Below are positions 1 to 7,643 of a stretch of DNA of 64,000 nucleotides, piece by piece. The translations under genes and the position numbers were made by a program. Below the pieces are notes generated by a model, which ran no database searches, was not told where the DNA came from, and saw nothing but the letters and a program-made list of their open reading frames with translations. Location of the stretch: contig NZ_LMPF01000023.1 in assembly GCF_001424345.1 (NCBI RefSeq), forward strand, positions 234,165 through 298,164. Reading direction: 5' to 3'. The first letter of the stretch is position 1. Each line of letters begins with the position of its first letter. This DNA comes from Burkholderia sp. Leaf177 (GTDB lineage: Bacteria; Pseudomonadota; Gammaproteobacteria; Burkholderiales; Burkholderiaceae).

Positions 1-372
1 GAAACGCGCTACCACTCGGCGCTTTTTCTCGCGCATACGCAACAAGCACCGCTGCGCCAGCAAATGCGGCTTTACACGGTTCTGGCGCAAGGAGAAGTGG
101 TCGATCTCTGCGGCGGCCGCTTGACGCAAAGCGCGCTCGATCCGGAGATTCTGTCGCCATCGAATTACGCTGCGGGCCAAGCGCTTGGGCGCGCGGCGCG
201 CAAGGCAGGCGCGCGCGGGATTGCGTATCCGTCGGTGCGGGACGAAGGCGGCGAATGTCTTGCCGCGTTCCGCACGACCTTGCTGCGCGATTGCCATCAC
301 GCTGCGTATCTGGAATACGAGTGGAATGGCGAAACCGTCACGAACGTCTATGAGATGAGCAAGGTCGGTTAG
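1..372 (+). CDS. RES domain-containing protein, 3' part only
   Basis: The reading frame is open from the first base, so the gene begins outside the window. The visible 123 residues start with ETRYH and continue into a MRLYTVL strand, then SNYAAGQALGRAARKAG, GIAYPSVRDEGGECLAAF and a short tail. The conserved end, with a Tyr-Pro-Ser-Val-Arg segment followed by GGEC and a final strand, matches the C-terminal half of the RES fold. Small RES proteins are NAD+-degrading toxins paired with Xre/MbcA-type antitoxins; longer RES proteins of unknown role are also common in proteobacteria. The upstream gene that would show an antitoxin is outside the window, so toxin status is undecided. It is convergent with the topoisomerase gene, 21 bases away. 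Confidence 0.7.
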   Translation, partial: ETRYHSALFLAHTQQAPLRQQMRLYTVLAQGEVVDLCGGRLTQSALDPEILSPSNYAAGQALGRAARKAGARGIAYPSVRDEGGECLAAFRTTLLRDCHHAAYLEYEWNGETVTNVYEMSKVG

Positions 373-393
373 TTTCTAAAGCCGATCAGCCGA

Positions 394-1716
394 TCAGCCA
401 ATGGCAACCGCTGTCGGCGAACGCACCCGCGAAATTTTTTTCGTTGCCGGCCGCGCGGCTTTTGATTTCACCTTCGGTTGCGCCGCTTTCCCCGACGCAG
501 CTTTGACGGCAGCAAGCGCTTCCGCCTTCACGTCCTTGCCCGAGCTTTTCAAGGCGGCAGCTTTCTGGCTGGATTTGGTCAGCAGCCGGGCGAGACCGGG
601 ATCCGCCGTGTTCGACTTGCCCTTGCGCGCACGAGCCGCTTCCCGAGCGCGGCGCTTTGCATCCTGTTCGAGAAAGATGGCGAGCGTGGCTTCATCGGAT
701 TTAAGGCCCGAACGGCGCGAAGCCGGAAGGTCATCGGCGAGCTGGCCTGCTTCGAATGCCTCGATCACCGCCGGATGCACATAACATTTGCGACAGACGG
801 CCGGCGTATTGCGCAACATCTTCGATACTTCCTTGATCGTCCCCACCACGTGCTTGCGCGCCTCCGTCACCGTTTCCCACGCGAGCTTGCGCAGCGCGGC
901 GAGCGCGAACACGCTGCCCGCCCACGTCCGATAATCCTTCGCGGTGAAATCGGCGCCGGTGATCTCGTGGAGATAATCGTTGATGTCGGAGGAGCTGATG
1001 GCGTGACGTTGACCGTCGGCATCGAGATACTGGAAGAGCTCGTGTCCCGGCAAATCCATGCATCGCTTGACGATTTTCGCGATGCGCGGATCACTCACCG
1101 ATACATCGTGCTCAATCCCGCTTTTGCCGCGAAACTGGAAACGCAGCGTGCCTGATTTGACGCTGAGATGCTTCTTGCGCAGCGTCGTGAGGCCGTAGGA
1201 CTTGTTGTCGCGCGCATATTCCTCGCTGCCAATTCGAATGAGCGTGGTGTCGAGCAACCTGACGACGGTGGCAAGAACCTTGTCGCGCGGCATGTCCGGC
1301 AAGTCCAGGTCGCGTGCGACGCGTGCGCGCAGCTTCGGCAGGACGGCGCTGAAGGCAAGCATGCGTTCGTATTTGGTGGCGTCGCGGGTTTCGCGCCATT
1401 GCGGGTGATATCGGTATTGTTTGCGGCCGCGAGCATCGCGCCCGGTGGCTTGCAAATGACCGCGCGAGTCCGGACAAATCCAGACGTTTGTGTAAGCCGG
1501 GGGGATTGCAAGAGCGTTGATGCGCTTGATCTCGGCTTCGTCGGAAAGCTGTTTGCCTTGCGTGTTGAAGTAGACGAACGCGCCAGATTTCCATTCGCGC
1601 GTGTAGCCGGCGCGGGAATCGTCGACGTAACGCAAACCCGGTGGCAAATCTTCCGGGCAACCTTTGATATCGGTGGACGGCTCGGCGATTATTTCTGTGA
1701 CTGGGGAGGTCGGCAT
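394..1716 (-). CDS. Type IB DNA topoisomerase
   Basis: Predicted 440-residue eukaryotic/poxvirus-like topoisomerase that relaxes supercoils through a 3'-phosphotyrosyl intermediate. The N-terminal beta domain (LRYVDDSRAGYTR, about 28-40) leads into IPPAYTNVWICPDSRGHLQATGRD without a break. Catalytic candidates are the Arg in GRKQYRYHPQWR (about 98-108), the lysine of RGKSG (198), the Arg of DYRTWAGS (263) and nucleophile Tyr312 in RKCYVHP. The C-terminal 100 residues are Lys/Ala-rich and low complexity, probably a nonspecific DNA-binding tail. The ATG at 1716 is chosen because an upstream in-frame start would overlap the preceding gene by over 80 bases, and because the conserved domain begins about 25 residues later. 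It lies downstream of the metallophosphatase gene on the same strand. Confidence 0.87.
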   Translation of the reverse strand: MPTSPVTEIIAEPSTDIKGCPEDLPPGLRYVDDSRAGYTREWKSGAFVYFNTQGKQLSDEAEIKRINALAIPPAYTNVWICPDSRGHLQATGRDARGRKQYRYHPQWRETRDATKYERMLAFSAVLPKLRARVARDLDLPDMPRDKVLATVVRLLDTTLIRIGSEEYARDNKSYGLTTLRKKHLSVKSGTLRFQFRGKSGIEHDVSVSDPRIAKIVKRCMDLPGHELFQYLDADGQRHAISSSDINDYLHEITGADFTAKDYRTWAGSVFALAALRKLAWETVTEARKHVVGTIKEVSKMLRNTPAVCRKCYVHPAVIEAFEAGQLADDLPASRRSGLKSDEATLAIFLEQDAKRRAREAARARKGKSNTADPGLARLLTKSSQKAAALKSSGKDVKAEALAAVKAASGKAAQPKVKSKAARPATKKISRVRSPTAVAIG

Positions 1717-1795
1717 TGTTGCTAGTCTCGCAAGGGTCGCCCGTCGGGCGTTTGAGAGAACTAAGCAAGCCTGATGCCGCGACCGTTCGCGCGTT

Positions 1796-2533
1796 CTAGC
1801 GGAATCCCTCGGCGAGTGACCCGGCGCCCTTCGCCCAGCCCTGCTTGACCGACCAACGCTGATCCGTTCCGGCTTCGACAATCGTCAGCCTGCCATCGTC
1901 CGTGTACGCGCCGGTATCGATAAAAATCTGCGCCCCGATCTGCTTGATCGCCTTGACCGGAGTATGTCCGCAATAGGTCGGCGATAAACCCCGTTGCAGG
2001 GAAGTCTTTCCCGTGCCGAGCGCGAGCGAACGTCCCCACAGCAATTGCTGCCGGACATCGTCGGGGAAATAGGCAACTTCCAGATCGGCGTCGCTGCCAA
2101 AAAACTCCGCGTGCAGCACGTTGAAGCGCGTCGCGCCGTCGCCGACTATGCGCACCAGCGGCACGCTCGCCAGCTTTCCGGCGAGGCGTTGCAACTGTTC
2201 GTCGGTCAGATTCGATGCCCACGCGCCGCCAATCGAATACCAGACATGACGCTGCATGCGCCCGCTCGCGACGGCGCACAACGCGTCTTCATGATTGCCG
2301 AGCACCGGATAAAACCACGGCTGGTCGAGCAAATCGAGCGCTGCGAGCGAATCGCTGCCCCGATCGACCAGATCGCCGACCGAAAAAAGCCGGTCGCGGG
2401 CGCCATCGAAGCCGATCTCATTCAGCAAGTAACGCAATGCATCGACGCAACCATGCACGTCGCCAACCACGAGGTCACGGCCGAGTTTGTTCGCCGGATG
2501 CCAGCAAACGACGGGATGTGTAGCAGCAGTCAT
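1796..2533 (-). CDS. Metallophosphoesterase (PP2A-like serine/threonine phosphatase family)
   Basis: Predicted 245-residue cytosolic calcineurin-type phosphoesterase. The three metal-binding blocks are present in order: GDVHG (24-28), GDLVDRG (53-59) and GNHED (79-83), followed by a later histidine block (VLHAEF) and a GHTPV motif near residue 200. This matches the bacterial PrpA/PrpB-like and diadenosine-tetraphosphatase-like group; the substrate (phosphoprotein or Ap4A) cannot be told from sequence. The ATG at 2533 has a GAAGAAGA purine stretch about 8 bases upstream, and an in-frame start at 2572 would add 13 poorly conserved residues. The topoisomerase gene follows after 79 bases and may be cotranscribed. 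Confidence 0.8.
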   Translation of the reverse strand: MTAATHPVVCWHPANKLGRDLVVGDVHGCVDALRYLLNEIGFDGARDRLFSVGDLVDRGSDSLAALDLLDQPWFYPVLGNHEDALCAVASGRMQRHVWYSIGGAWASNLTDEQLQRLAGKLASVPLVRIVGDGATRFNVLHAEFFGSDADLEVAYFPDDVRQQLLWGRSLALGTGKTSLQRGLSPTYCGHTPVKAIKQIGAQIFIDTGAYTDDGRLTIVEAGTDQRWSVKQGWAKGAGSLAEGFR

Positions 2534-2695
2534 AGCCAAATCTTCTTCGTACACGGCGCAAAAGCGCGCCAAAACTTAAAGGCAAGTTCACATTCTGAAA
2601 CGCGCGCCGCCGATACGCAATCTCTGCGGCGCGACAAAGCAAAATTTGCCGTGCCGCACCGCACAAACGTGCATTTACTACGCGACTTCGCATCT

Positions 2696-4078
2696 TTACT
2701 GCGGCGTTCCACGCAATTTCGTGACCTGAGCGCCAGTTGTCGTCGATTGCGGATTTCCGAACGTCTTCGTCACGTAGTTGCTGATGGCGGCAATTTGCTC
2801 GTCATTGAGCTGATCCGCGAACGCCGGCATGAAAACATGAGCCGTTTTGGTCTCGCGATTCACGCCGTGCAGCATGACCATGGTCAGATTGTTCGCCGCC
2901 GATGCCCCGACCACGCTGTTATGAATCAGCGACGGATACGCGCCCGCCGCACTGCCTCCGCGTCCTTCACCAGTCCAGCTATGGCAAGTCGCGCAATTCG
3001 CGATGAACAATTGCTCGCCGTTCACGCCGCTTATCCGTGTGCCGCGCATCGCGATCACGTCTTCGCTGGTCGCCTTGCCAAAAGAATCGCGCGGACGCGT
3101 GTCGCCGGCGCTTTGGGCAGGAACCGTGCGCAGATACGCGACCATGGAACGCAAGTCTTCCGAGCTCATGTATTGCGTGCTGTTCTGGATGACATCGGCC
3201 ATCGGGCCTGCTGCGTTCGCGCGGCCATGCACGGCGCCGGTGGCGAGATATTGCGCGAGTTCATCGTCCGTCCAGTTGCCTACGCCCGCGTTCTTGTCCG
3301 GCGTGATGTTGTACGCGTGCCAGCCGGAAAGCTCCGCGCCGCTGAAGCGTTCGCTCGACTTGAGGCCTTGCGTGACATTGCGCGGCGTATGGCATTCCTC
3401 GCAATGCGCAAGACCTTCGACCAGGTAAGCCCCGCGATTCACTTCGGCGCTCTGCTTCGGGTCAGGGACAAAACGGCCTTCCTTGAAGTTGACCATGTTC
3501 CAGAACACCATCAGCCAGCGCTGGTTGAACGGAAACGACATCTCGTTGCGCGGCGGCGAATAGTGGATCGGCGCGAGCGTGTTGAGGTAAGCGCGGATCG
3601 CGAGGACATCGCTGTCCGTGACCTTGGTGTAGTCCGCGTAGGGGAACGCCGGATACAAGCGCTCGCCGCCCTTGCCGATGCCTTCGTGCATGGCGCGCAG
3701 GAAATCGGCGTCGGTCCATCGGCCGATACCCGTGTCCGGATCGCTCGTGATGTTCGGCGTGTAGATGGTCCCGAACGGCGTGTTGATGGGGAGGCCGCCG
3801 GCGAAGGGACGAGCTTTGTCGGCGGTATGACACGCAATGCAATCGCCCGCGCGCGCGAGATATTCGCCACGCTTGATCAAGTCGGCACTGGCCTGGTTGT
3901 CTTTGACGATCGTCGCCGTTTCCGCGCCGTTCGTCGCGCCCGCAGCCGTTTGTGCCTGCGCGGGTTCGATCAGGGAATGGACATTCATCGCGCCGGCTAT
4001 GGCGAGCGCCAGCACGGCAAGTGCGGCGCCAAGACGTTTTATCGGTCTGCGGGCGTCGCGGGGTTTCTGGTTCTTCAT
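2696..4078 (-). CDS. Tri-haem cytochrome c subunit of a membrane-bound dehydrogenase
   Basis: Predicted 460-residue periplasmic, membrane-anchored cytochrome c. A basic N-terminus and hydrophobic segment (about 14-32) form a signal anchor. Three haem-binding CxxCH sites are present: CIACH (80-84), CEECH (226-230) and CATCH (362-366). Three haem domains of this spacing are typical of subunit II of flavin-dependent gluconate, sorbitol or alcohol dehydrogenases, which pass electrons from the flavin subunit to ubiquinone. The ATG at 4078 has GGAGAG about 7 bases upstream, which favours it over upstream in-frame starts that run into the GMC gene. It is the last gene of a three-gene operon, 23 bases after the flavoprotein stop. 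Confidence 0.88.
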   Translation of the reverse strand: MKNQKPRDARRPIKRLGAALAVLALAIAGAMNVHSLIEPAQAQTAAGATNGAETATIVKDNQASADLIKRGEYLARAGDCIACHTADKARPFAGGLPINTPFGTIYTPNITSDPDTGIGRWTDADFLRAMHEGIGKGGERLYPAFPYADYTKVTDSDVLAIRAYLNTLAPIHYSPPRNEMSFPFNQRWLMVFWNMVNFKEGRFVPDPKQSAEVNRGAYLVEGLAHCEECHTPRNVTQGLKSSERFSGAELSGWHAYNITPDKNAGVGNWTDDELAQYLATGAVHGRANAAGPMADVIQNSTQYMSSEDLRSMVAYLRTVPAQSAGDTRPRDSFGKATSEDVIAMRGTRISGVNGEQLFIANCATCHSWTGEGRGGSAAGAYPSLIHNSVVGASAANNLTMVMLHGVNRETKTAHVFMPAFADQLNDEQIAAISNYVTKTFGNPQSTTTGAQVTKLRGTPQ

Positions 4079-4101
4079 CGTGGCTCTCCGTCGGCGCGCA
4101 A

Positions 4102-5703
4102 TCAAAGTTCTTTCTTCAGTTTGTCGGCGAGACGCAGCGACAACGCGGACAGCGTCAACGTGCAATTCACCGATGCCGCCGTCGGCATCACCGCGCTTCC
4201 GGCCACGAACAGGTTCGGATGGTCGTGCGTGCGGCATTCGGTATCGACCACGGAATCCTTCGGATCGGCGCCCATGATGGTCGTGCCCATGATGTGATTG
4301 TTCGGGGCGAATTTATCGTCGAAGGTGATCTCCGTGCCGCCGAACAATTCCGCGATTCGCGCGTAGTGCGTGCGGGTATCGGCGGCGCTTTTCTTCACGT
4401 AGTCGTTGATGGAGTAATAGATCTCGGGCTGCGGAATGCCGAGCGAATCCTTATGGTCCGACGACGGCAACACGCGGTTCTGCGGTTCGGCCAGATGCTC
4501 GTGGAAGCTGTTGATGTTCATGGTGCGCGCGGCGCGATCGCGAATCTGGCGATCGAGCTCGGCGCCGCTCAAACCCTTCGCGATGAGATCCGCGGTGATC
4601 GCCATGGTCGGCACGCCATTCGAAAGATGCAGCTTCTTCGCCGCGTATTCGGAACGGAAGGCGCCATCGCGGAAATTGACGATGGACGTCATTTCCATCG
4701 GCCCGCGTCCCGGCCATAAGGTTTCATTCGCGAGGAAAGTCACGCCGGTTCCCGGATGGTCCATCAGGTTTCGGCCAACCTGGTCGGAGCTGTTGCCAAT
4801 CCCGCTCTTGAACCTGTCGGACACGGATTGCAACATCAGCTTCGGCGTTTCGATGCCGTTCGCCGCCAGCACGAACAGCTTGCCCGTGACGCGCGTGCTG
4901 TTGCCGTTCGGGTCCTTGTAATGGACGGCGGTGATCAGGCCTTTGTCGTCGGATTCGATCTTGTAGACGACCGCTTGCGGAACCAGCCTGGCCCCTGCGC
5001 GCTCGGCTTTCTCGGCATGCGTGACGCCGTTGTACATGGCCGCGATCGGGCAGATCGGCATGCAGTTGTTATTGCCACAACACGTCGGGCGTGAATCGTA
5101 CGGACGGCTGTTGCGCGCGACCGGTTCGGGCACGACATGAAACGAGTCGGCGTTGAGGACATCGGAGAAACGCTGGTCCATGTACGAGAGCGGCAACATG
5201 TCCATGGGATACGGCTTCGAGCGCGGCGAACCGAGATCGACATCGCGCCCGGGACCCGATACACCCAGCTGCACCTCGGCCGCCTGATACCACGGCTCGA
5301 GCGTCTCGTACGAGATCGGCCAGTCGCGGCCCACGCCATACAGCGTCCTGATCTTGAAGTCAGCGGGCAGCAAACGCCACGCGGCCGCGGCCCAGTGCCA
5401 CGTCGTGCCGCCCACGAGCCGCAAGTATTGCGATGCATACGGATACTCGCCCTTCTGAATCAGATAGTTGTTCTCGGGCGAATACTCGGGATGCGGCGCG
5501 TAAGGCGTGGACGGATACGGCGTCGCGAAATCCGCTTTTGCGGGCGAGTTGCGAAAGTTCTCGACGATCTGCCAGCGCGGAATGCGCGGCCCGGCTTCGA
5601 GCAGGATCACGGATGCGCCCGCGCTTGCGAGCTGATGGGCGACCAGACCGCCCGCGACGCCGGATCCGACGACCACGACATCGGCCGAATTCGAATTTGC
5701 CAT
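4102..5703 (-). CDS. GMC family FAD-dependent dehydrogenase, large subunit
   Basis: Predicted 533-residue glucose-methanol-choline family flavoprotein. The FAD dinucleotide-binding motif DVVVVGSGVAGG lies at residues 8-19, followed by VILLEAGP. The C-terminal region has GTTIMG and NLFVAGSAVMPT, the usual final FAD/substrate block. It carries no signal peptide of its own. With the neighbouring tri-haem cytochrome and Tat-exported small subunit it forms the standard three-subunit layout of gluconate 2-dehydrogenase or sorbitol dehydrogenase, in which the small subunit carries the large one across the membrane. The substrate is not determined. An AGGA ribosome site lies about 10 bases before ATG 5703. 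Confidence 0.88.
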   Translation of the reverse strand: MANSNSADVVVVGSGVAGGLVAHQLASAGASVILLEAGPRIPRWQIVENFRNSPAKADFATPYPSTPYAPHPEYSPENNYLIQKGEYPYASQYLRLVGGTTWHWAAAAWRLLPADFKIRTLYGVGRDWPISYETLEPWYQAAEVQLGVSGPGRDVDLGSPRSKPYPMDMLPLSYMDQRFSDVLNADSFHVVPEPVARNSRPYDSRPTCCGNNNCMPICPIAAMYNGVTHAEKAERAGARLVPQAVVYKIESDDKGLITAVHYKDPNGNSTRVTGKLFVLAANGIETPKLMLQSVSDRFKSGIGNSSDQVGRNLMDHPGTGVTFLANETLWPGRGPMEMTSIVNFRDGAFRSEYAAKKLHLSNGVPTMAITADLIAKGLSGAELDRQIRDRAARTMNINSFHEHLAEPQNRVLPSSDHKDSLGIPQPEIYYSINDYVKKSAADTRTHYARIAELFGGTEITFDDKFAPNNHIMGTTIMGADPKDSVVDTECRTHDHPNLFVAGSAVMPTAASVNCTLTLSALSLRLADKLKKEL

Positions 5704-5784
5704 TTTGTATTGTCCTGTGAGGTGCTTATGTGCTTCGGTCGCGCTGATCAGCCACGCGCCGGCGTGATTTTTATACGGCCTGCT

Positions 5785-6366
5785 TCAGGCGGCGTTCGGC
5801 GCGCCGACTGCCGGCGGCTTTTGCGTCCAGTAGAACGGGACATCGCGGCAATAGGAAGGAATGGTCAGCACGTCGTTGACCGGATCGAACATCAGCGCGC
5901 GTTCGTAGGCCACGACGCTCGTGCTGGGTCCATCGCCGACGAGACCGAGATACCACGCGCGCATGACAGCCGTGACCGTGCCGGCGAGCCTGGGGGTATC
6001 GGCCTTCAATGCTTGCGTGACCGTATCGGATGGCACGCCGCCGTGCGCCGCGAGCCATTCGTTGAGCGCGGTGACATTTGCCACGAACTCGCTATCCGAC
6101 TTCGATAACGCGTCGTACACGCGCTGCGCCAACGCGGGATCGAAGCTCGTGCGGCCGGTGAGCCTGCGCGATAGCAGAAGGAAACCTTCGAGGCCGGCGG
6201 GAGGGGTATCGGCGAAAGCCTGCGTGAAGAGCGAAGGAAACCCGAGTCCCGCCGATGTGAACGCGAGCGCGACCGCCGATGCACACGCGCCGAGGACGAA
6301 CCGCCGGCGCGCGGCCGAGTGTTTGTCCGAGTGAGCGGGCAACGAGGGATGTTGAGGCTGTGTCAT
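5785..6366 (-). CDS. Tat-exported small subunit of the GMC dehydrogenase (FAD-SLDH/gluconate dehydrogenase gamma type)
   Basis: Predicted 193-residue small subunit, first gene of the dehydrogenase operon. The N-terminus has a twin-arginine signal: ARRRFVLGA (about 19-27), a hydrophobic stretch and an AFADTPP cleavage region near residue 52. The mature part (LEGFLLLSRRLTGRTSFDPALAQRVYDAL and later AWYLGLVG) resembles the sorbitol/gluconate dehydrogenase small-subunit family. Known relatives help fold and export the flavin subunit by hitch-hiking on the Tat signal. The ATG at 6366 is chosen because it puts the twin arginine about 20 residues in. The gap to the large-subunit start is 81 bases. 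Confidence 0.8.
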   Translation of the reverse strand: MTQPQHPSLPAHSDKHSAARRRFVLGACASAVALAFTSAGLGFPSLFTQAFADTPPAGLEGFLLLSRRLTGRTSFDPALAQRVYDALSKSDSEFVANVTALNEWLAAHGGVPSDTVTQALKADTPRLAGTVTAVMRAWYLGLVGDGPSTSVVAYERALMFDPVNDVLTIPSYCRDVPFYWTQKPPAVGAPNAA

Positions 6367-6619
6367 TGGTTGATGTCCCGATTCGCGTTTGTTGCGCAAG
6401 AGCGATGATCGACAAATACGCGGCCGGTAAGACACGGTCTGTCGATATCTTTGAAATGGTTGAAGCTGTACGTCAGAACGTCAACGCGCGTGAGACTGCA
6501 CACTGCGCCGAGAGTCCGTTGGAATTTGAAAGCTGCCCGGGCAATAATCGCGGCGCTACAACTTGGCGCGATGACCGCCGATAACCGCCAATGACCGCCA
6601 TTACCAGGCCACGATAAAA

Positions 6620-7276
6620 ATGAACCTGATGCTTCCCAACGTAGTTCGATATCGCCCGAGGGCAGTCATTGCTTTGGTCATTGGTGTGATTATCGCAATT
6701 TTGGTTCCATATGACTTGCGCCCGCTCGTGCGCGGACTGATTGGCTGGGACACTACCGTATGGCTGTATCTCGTGCTCATATGGATCCAGATGTGGAGGG
6801 CTCATCAGGACGACGTCCAGAAGCTCGCCGCGCGCGAAGACGAAAACGCCGGCATGGTCCTGCTGATCGTCAGCCTCGCGGCCATGGCGAGTGTCGTGGC
6901 GATCGTCGCCGAACTGGCGGCTGCCAAGAACATGGGATTTCGCAGCGCCTTCCCTAACTATCTGCTGACGGGTATCACCATGTTCGGCGCGTGGTTCCTG
7001 ATCCCGACCATGTTCACGCTCCACTACGCACGACACTACTATCAGTCGCAAGACGAGACATCGCTGAAATTTCCCGATACGCACTTGAAGCCCGGCTATT
7101 GGGACTTCCTGTATTTCTCGTTCACGATCGCGGTGGCATCGCAGACATCGGACGTGGTGCTGCGATCAACCGAAGTCAGGCGAACCGCATTGGCGCAGTC
7201 GGTGTTGTCGTTCTTCTTCAACGCTGCCGTGCTGGGTTTATGCGTGAATACCGCTGCCGGATTATTAGGCTCATAA
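6620..7276 (+). CDS. DUF1345 family integral membrane protein
   Basis: Predicted 218-residue inner-membrane protein with about five hydrophobic segments (near residues 16-30, 42-58, 80-102, 115-132 and 190-215). The block QSQDETSLKFPDTHLKPGYWDFLYFSFTIA, broken here only for description, is the DUF1345 signature: a PGYWDFLYFSF core followed by ASQTSDV and a final hydrophobic FFFNAAVLGL helix. The central AVASQTSDV segment resembles ion-channel pore loops, but no function is established for the family. It stands alone, divergent from the dehydrogenase operon, in an otherwise lower-GC stretch. No strong ribosome-binding site precedes ATG 6620. Confidence 0.75.
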   Translation: MNLMLPNVVRYRPRAVIALVIGVIIAILVPYDLRPLVRGLIGWDTTVWLYLVLIWIQMWRAHQDDVQKLAAREDENAGMVLLIVSLAAMASVVAIVAELAAAKNMGFRSAFPNYLLTGITMFGAWFLIPTMFTLHYARHYYQSQDETSLKFPDTHLKPGYWDFLYFSFTIAVASQTSDVVLRSTEVRRTALAQSVLSFFFNAAVLGLCVNTAAGLLGS

Positions 7277-7643
7277 ATCTGGCCATAAACACGCGCATAG
7301 CAATAATTGCTGGAAACAAAAAAGCCGTCGGTCTTATTTTCCTGCATTCGTTTCATATAACCATTCCCAATTCCGCTGTGTAAAAACGCCGTTACCAACG
7401 CGTGCTTTTTTACACAGCTTCAAATGTCTGTCTTCTTCCGAGCGTAACGTCATCTATTAAGTGCGGCCTGCCTAACGCTTTCCCGCGGTTTTGGGGAAAA
7501 TCATGCTGCATGGCACAACGTTTGCTCTAAAGAATTCGCATCCCCTCTTCCCCTCCGATAAAAGCACCGGACGCGTGCGCCGCCTTTTGAACAGGCCGGG
7601 CGCCGCCCATCGCTTTTCATCTTTCAAACGCCAGGAGTCAGCT
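7277..7643 (+). other. Gene-free leader region of glgA
   Basis: About 370 bases separate the DUF1345 stop from the glgA start. The stretch is A/T-richer than its surroundings and carries two inverted repeats: a 12-bp one at 7375-7418 and a TTTCCC/GGGAAA pair at 7479-7499. An open frame runs in from 7491, but its first 51 codons have no conserved sequence, so I treat it as leader. Confidence 0.5.
7375..7418. promoter_or_regulatory. 12-bp inverted repeat upstream of glgA
   Basis: Perfect arms GCTGTGTAAAAA (7375-7386) and its complement (7407-7418) flank a 20-base spacer. The T-rich right arm could serve as a weak terminator for the DUF1345 gene, or the repeat could be an operator for the glucan cluster. 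The two readings cannot be separated from sequence. Confidence 0.4.

Noticed and set aside
1994..4297. 767-codon open frame on the plus strand
   Set aside because: It lies opposite the metallophosphatase and cytochrome genes, is His/Arg/Ala-rich without conserved motifs, and is the usual antisense frame of high-GC coding DNA.
7491..7643. Upstream extension of glgA by 51 codons
   Set aside because: Unconserved residues; TTG 7644 has a well-placed AGGAG and gives the normal GlgA N-terminus.
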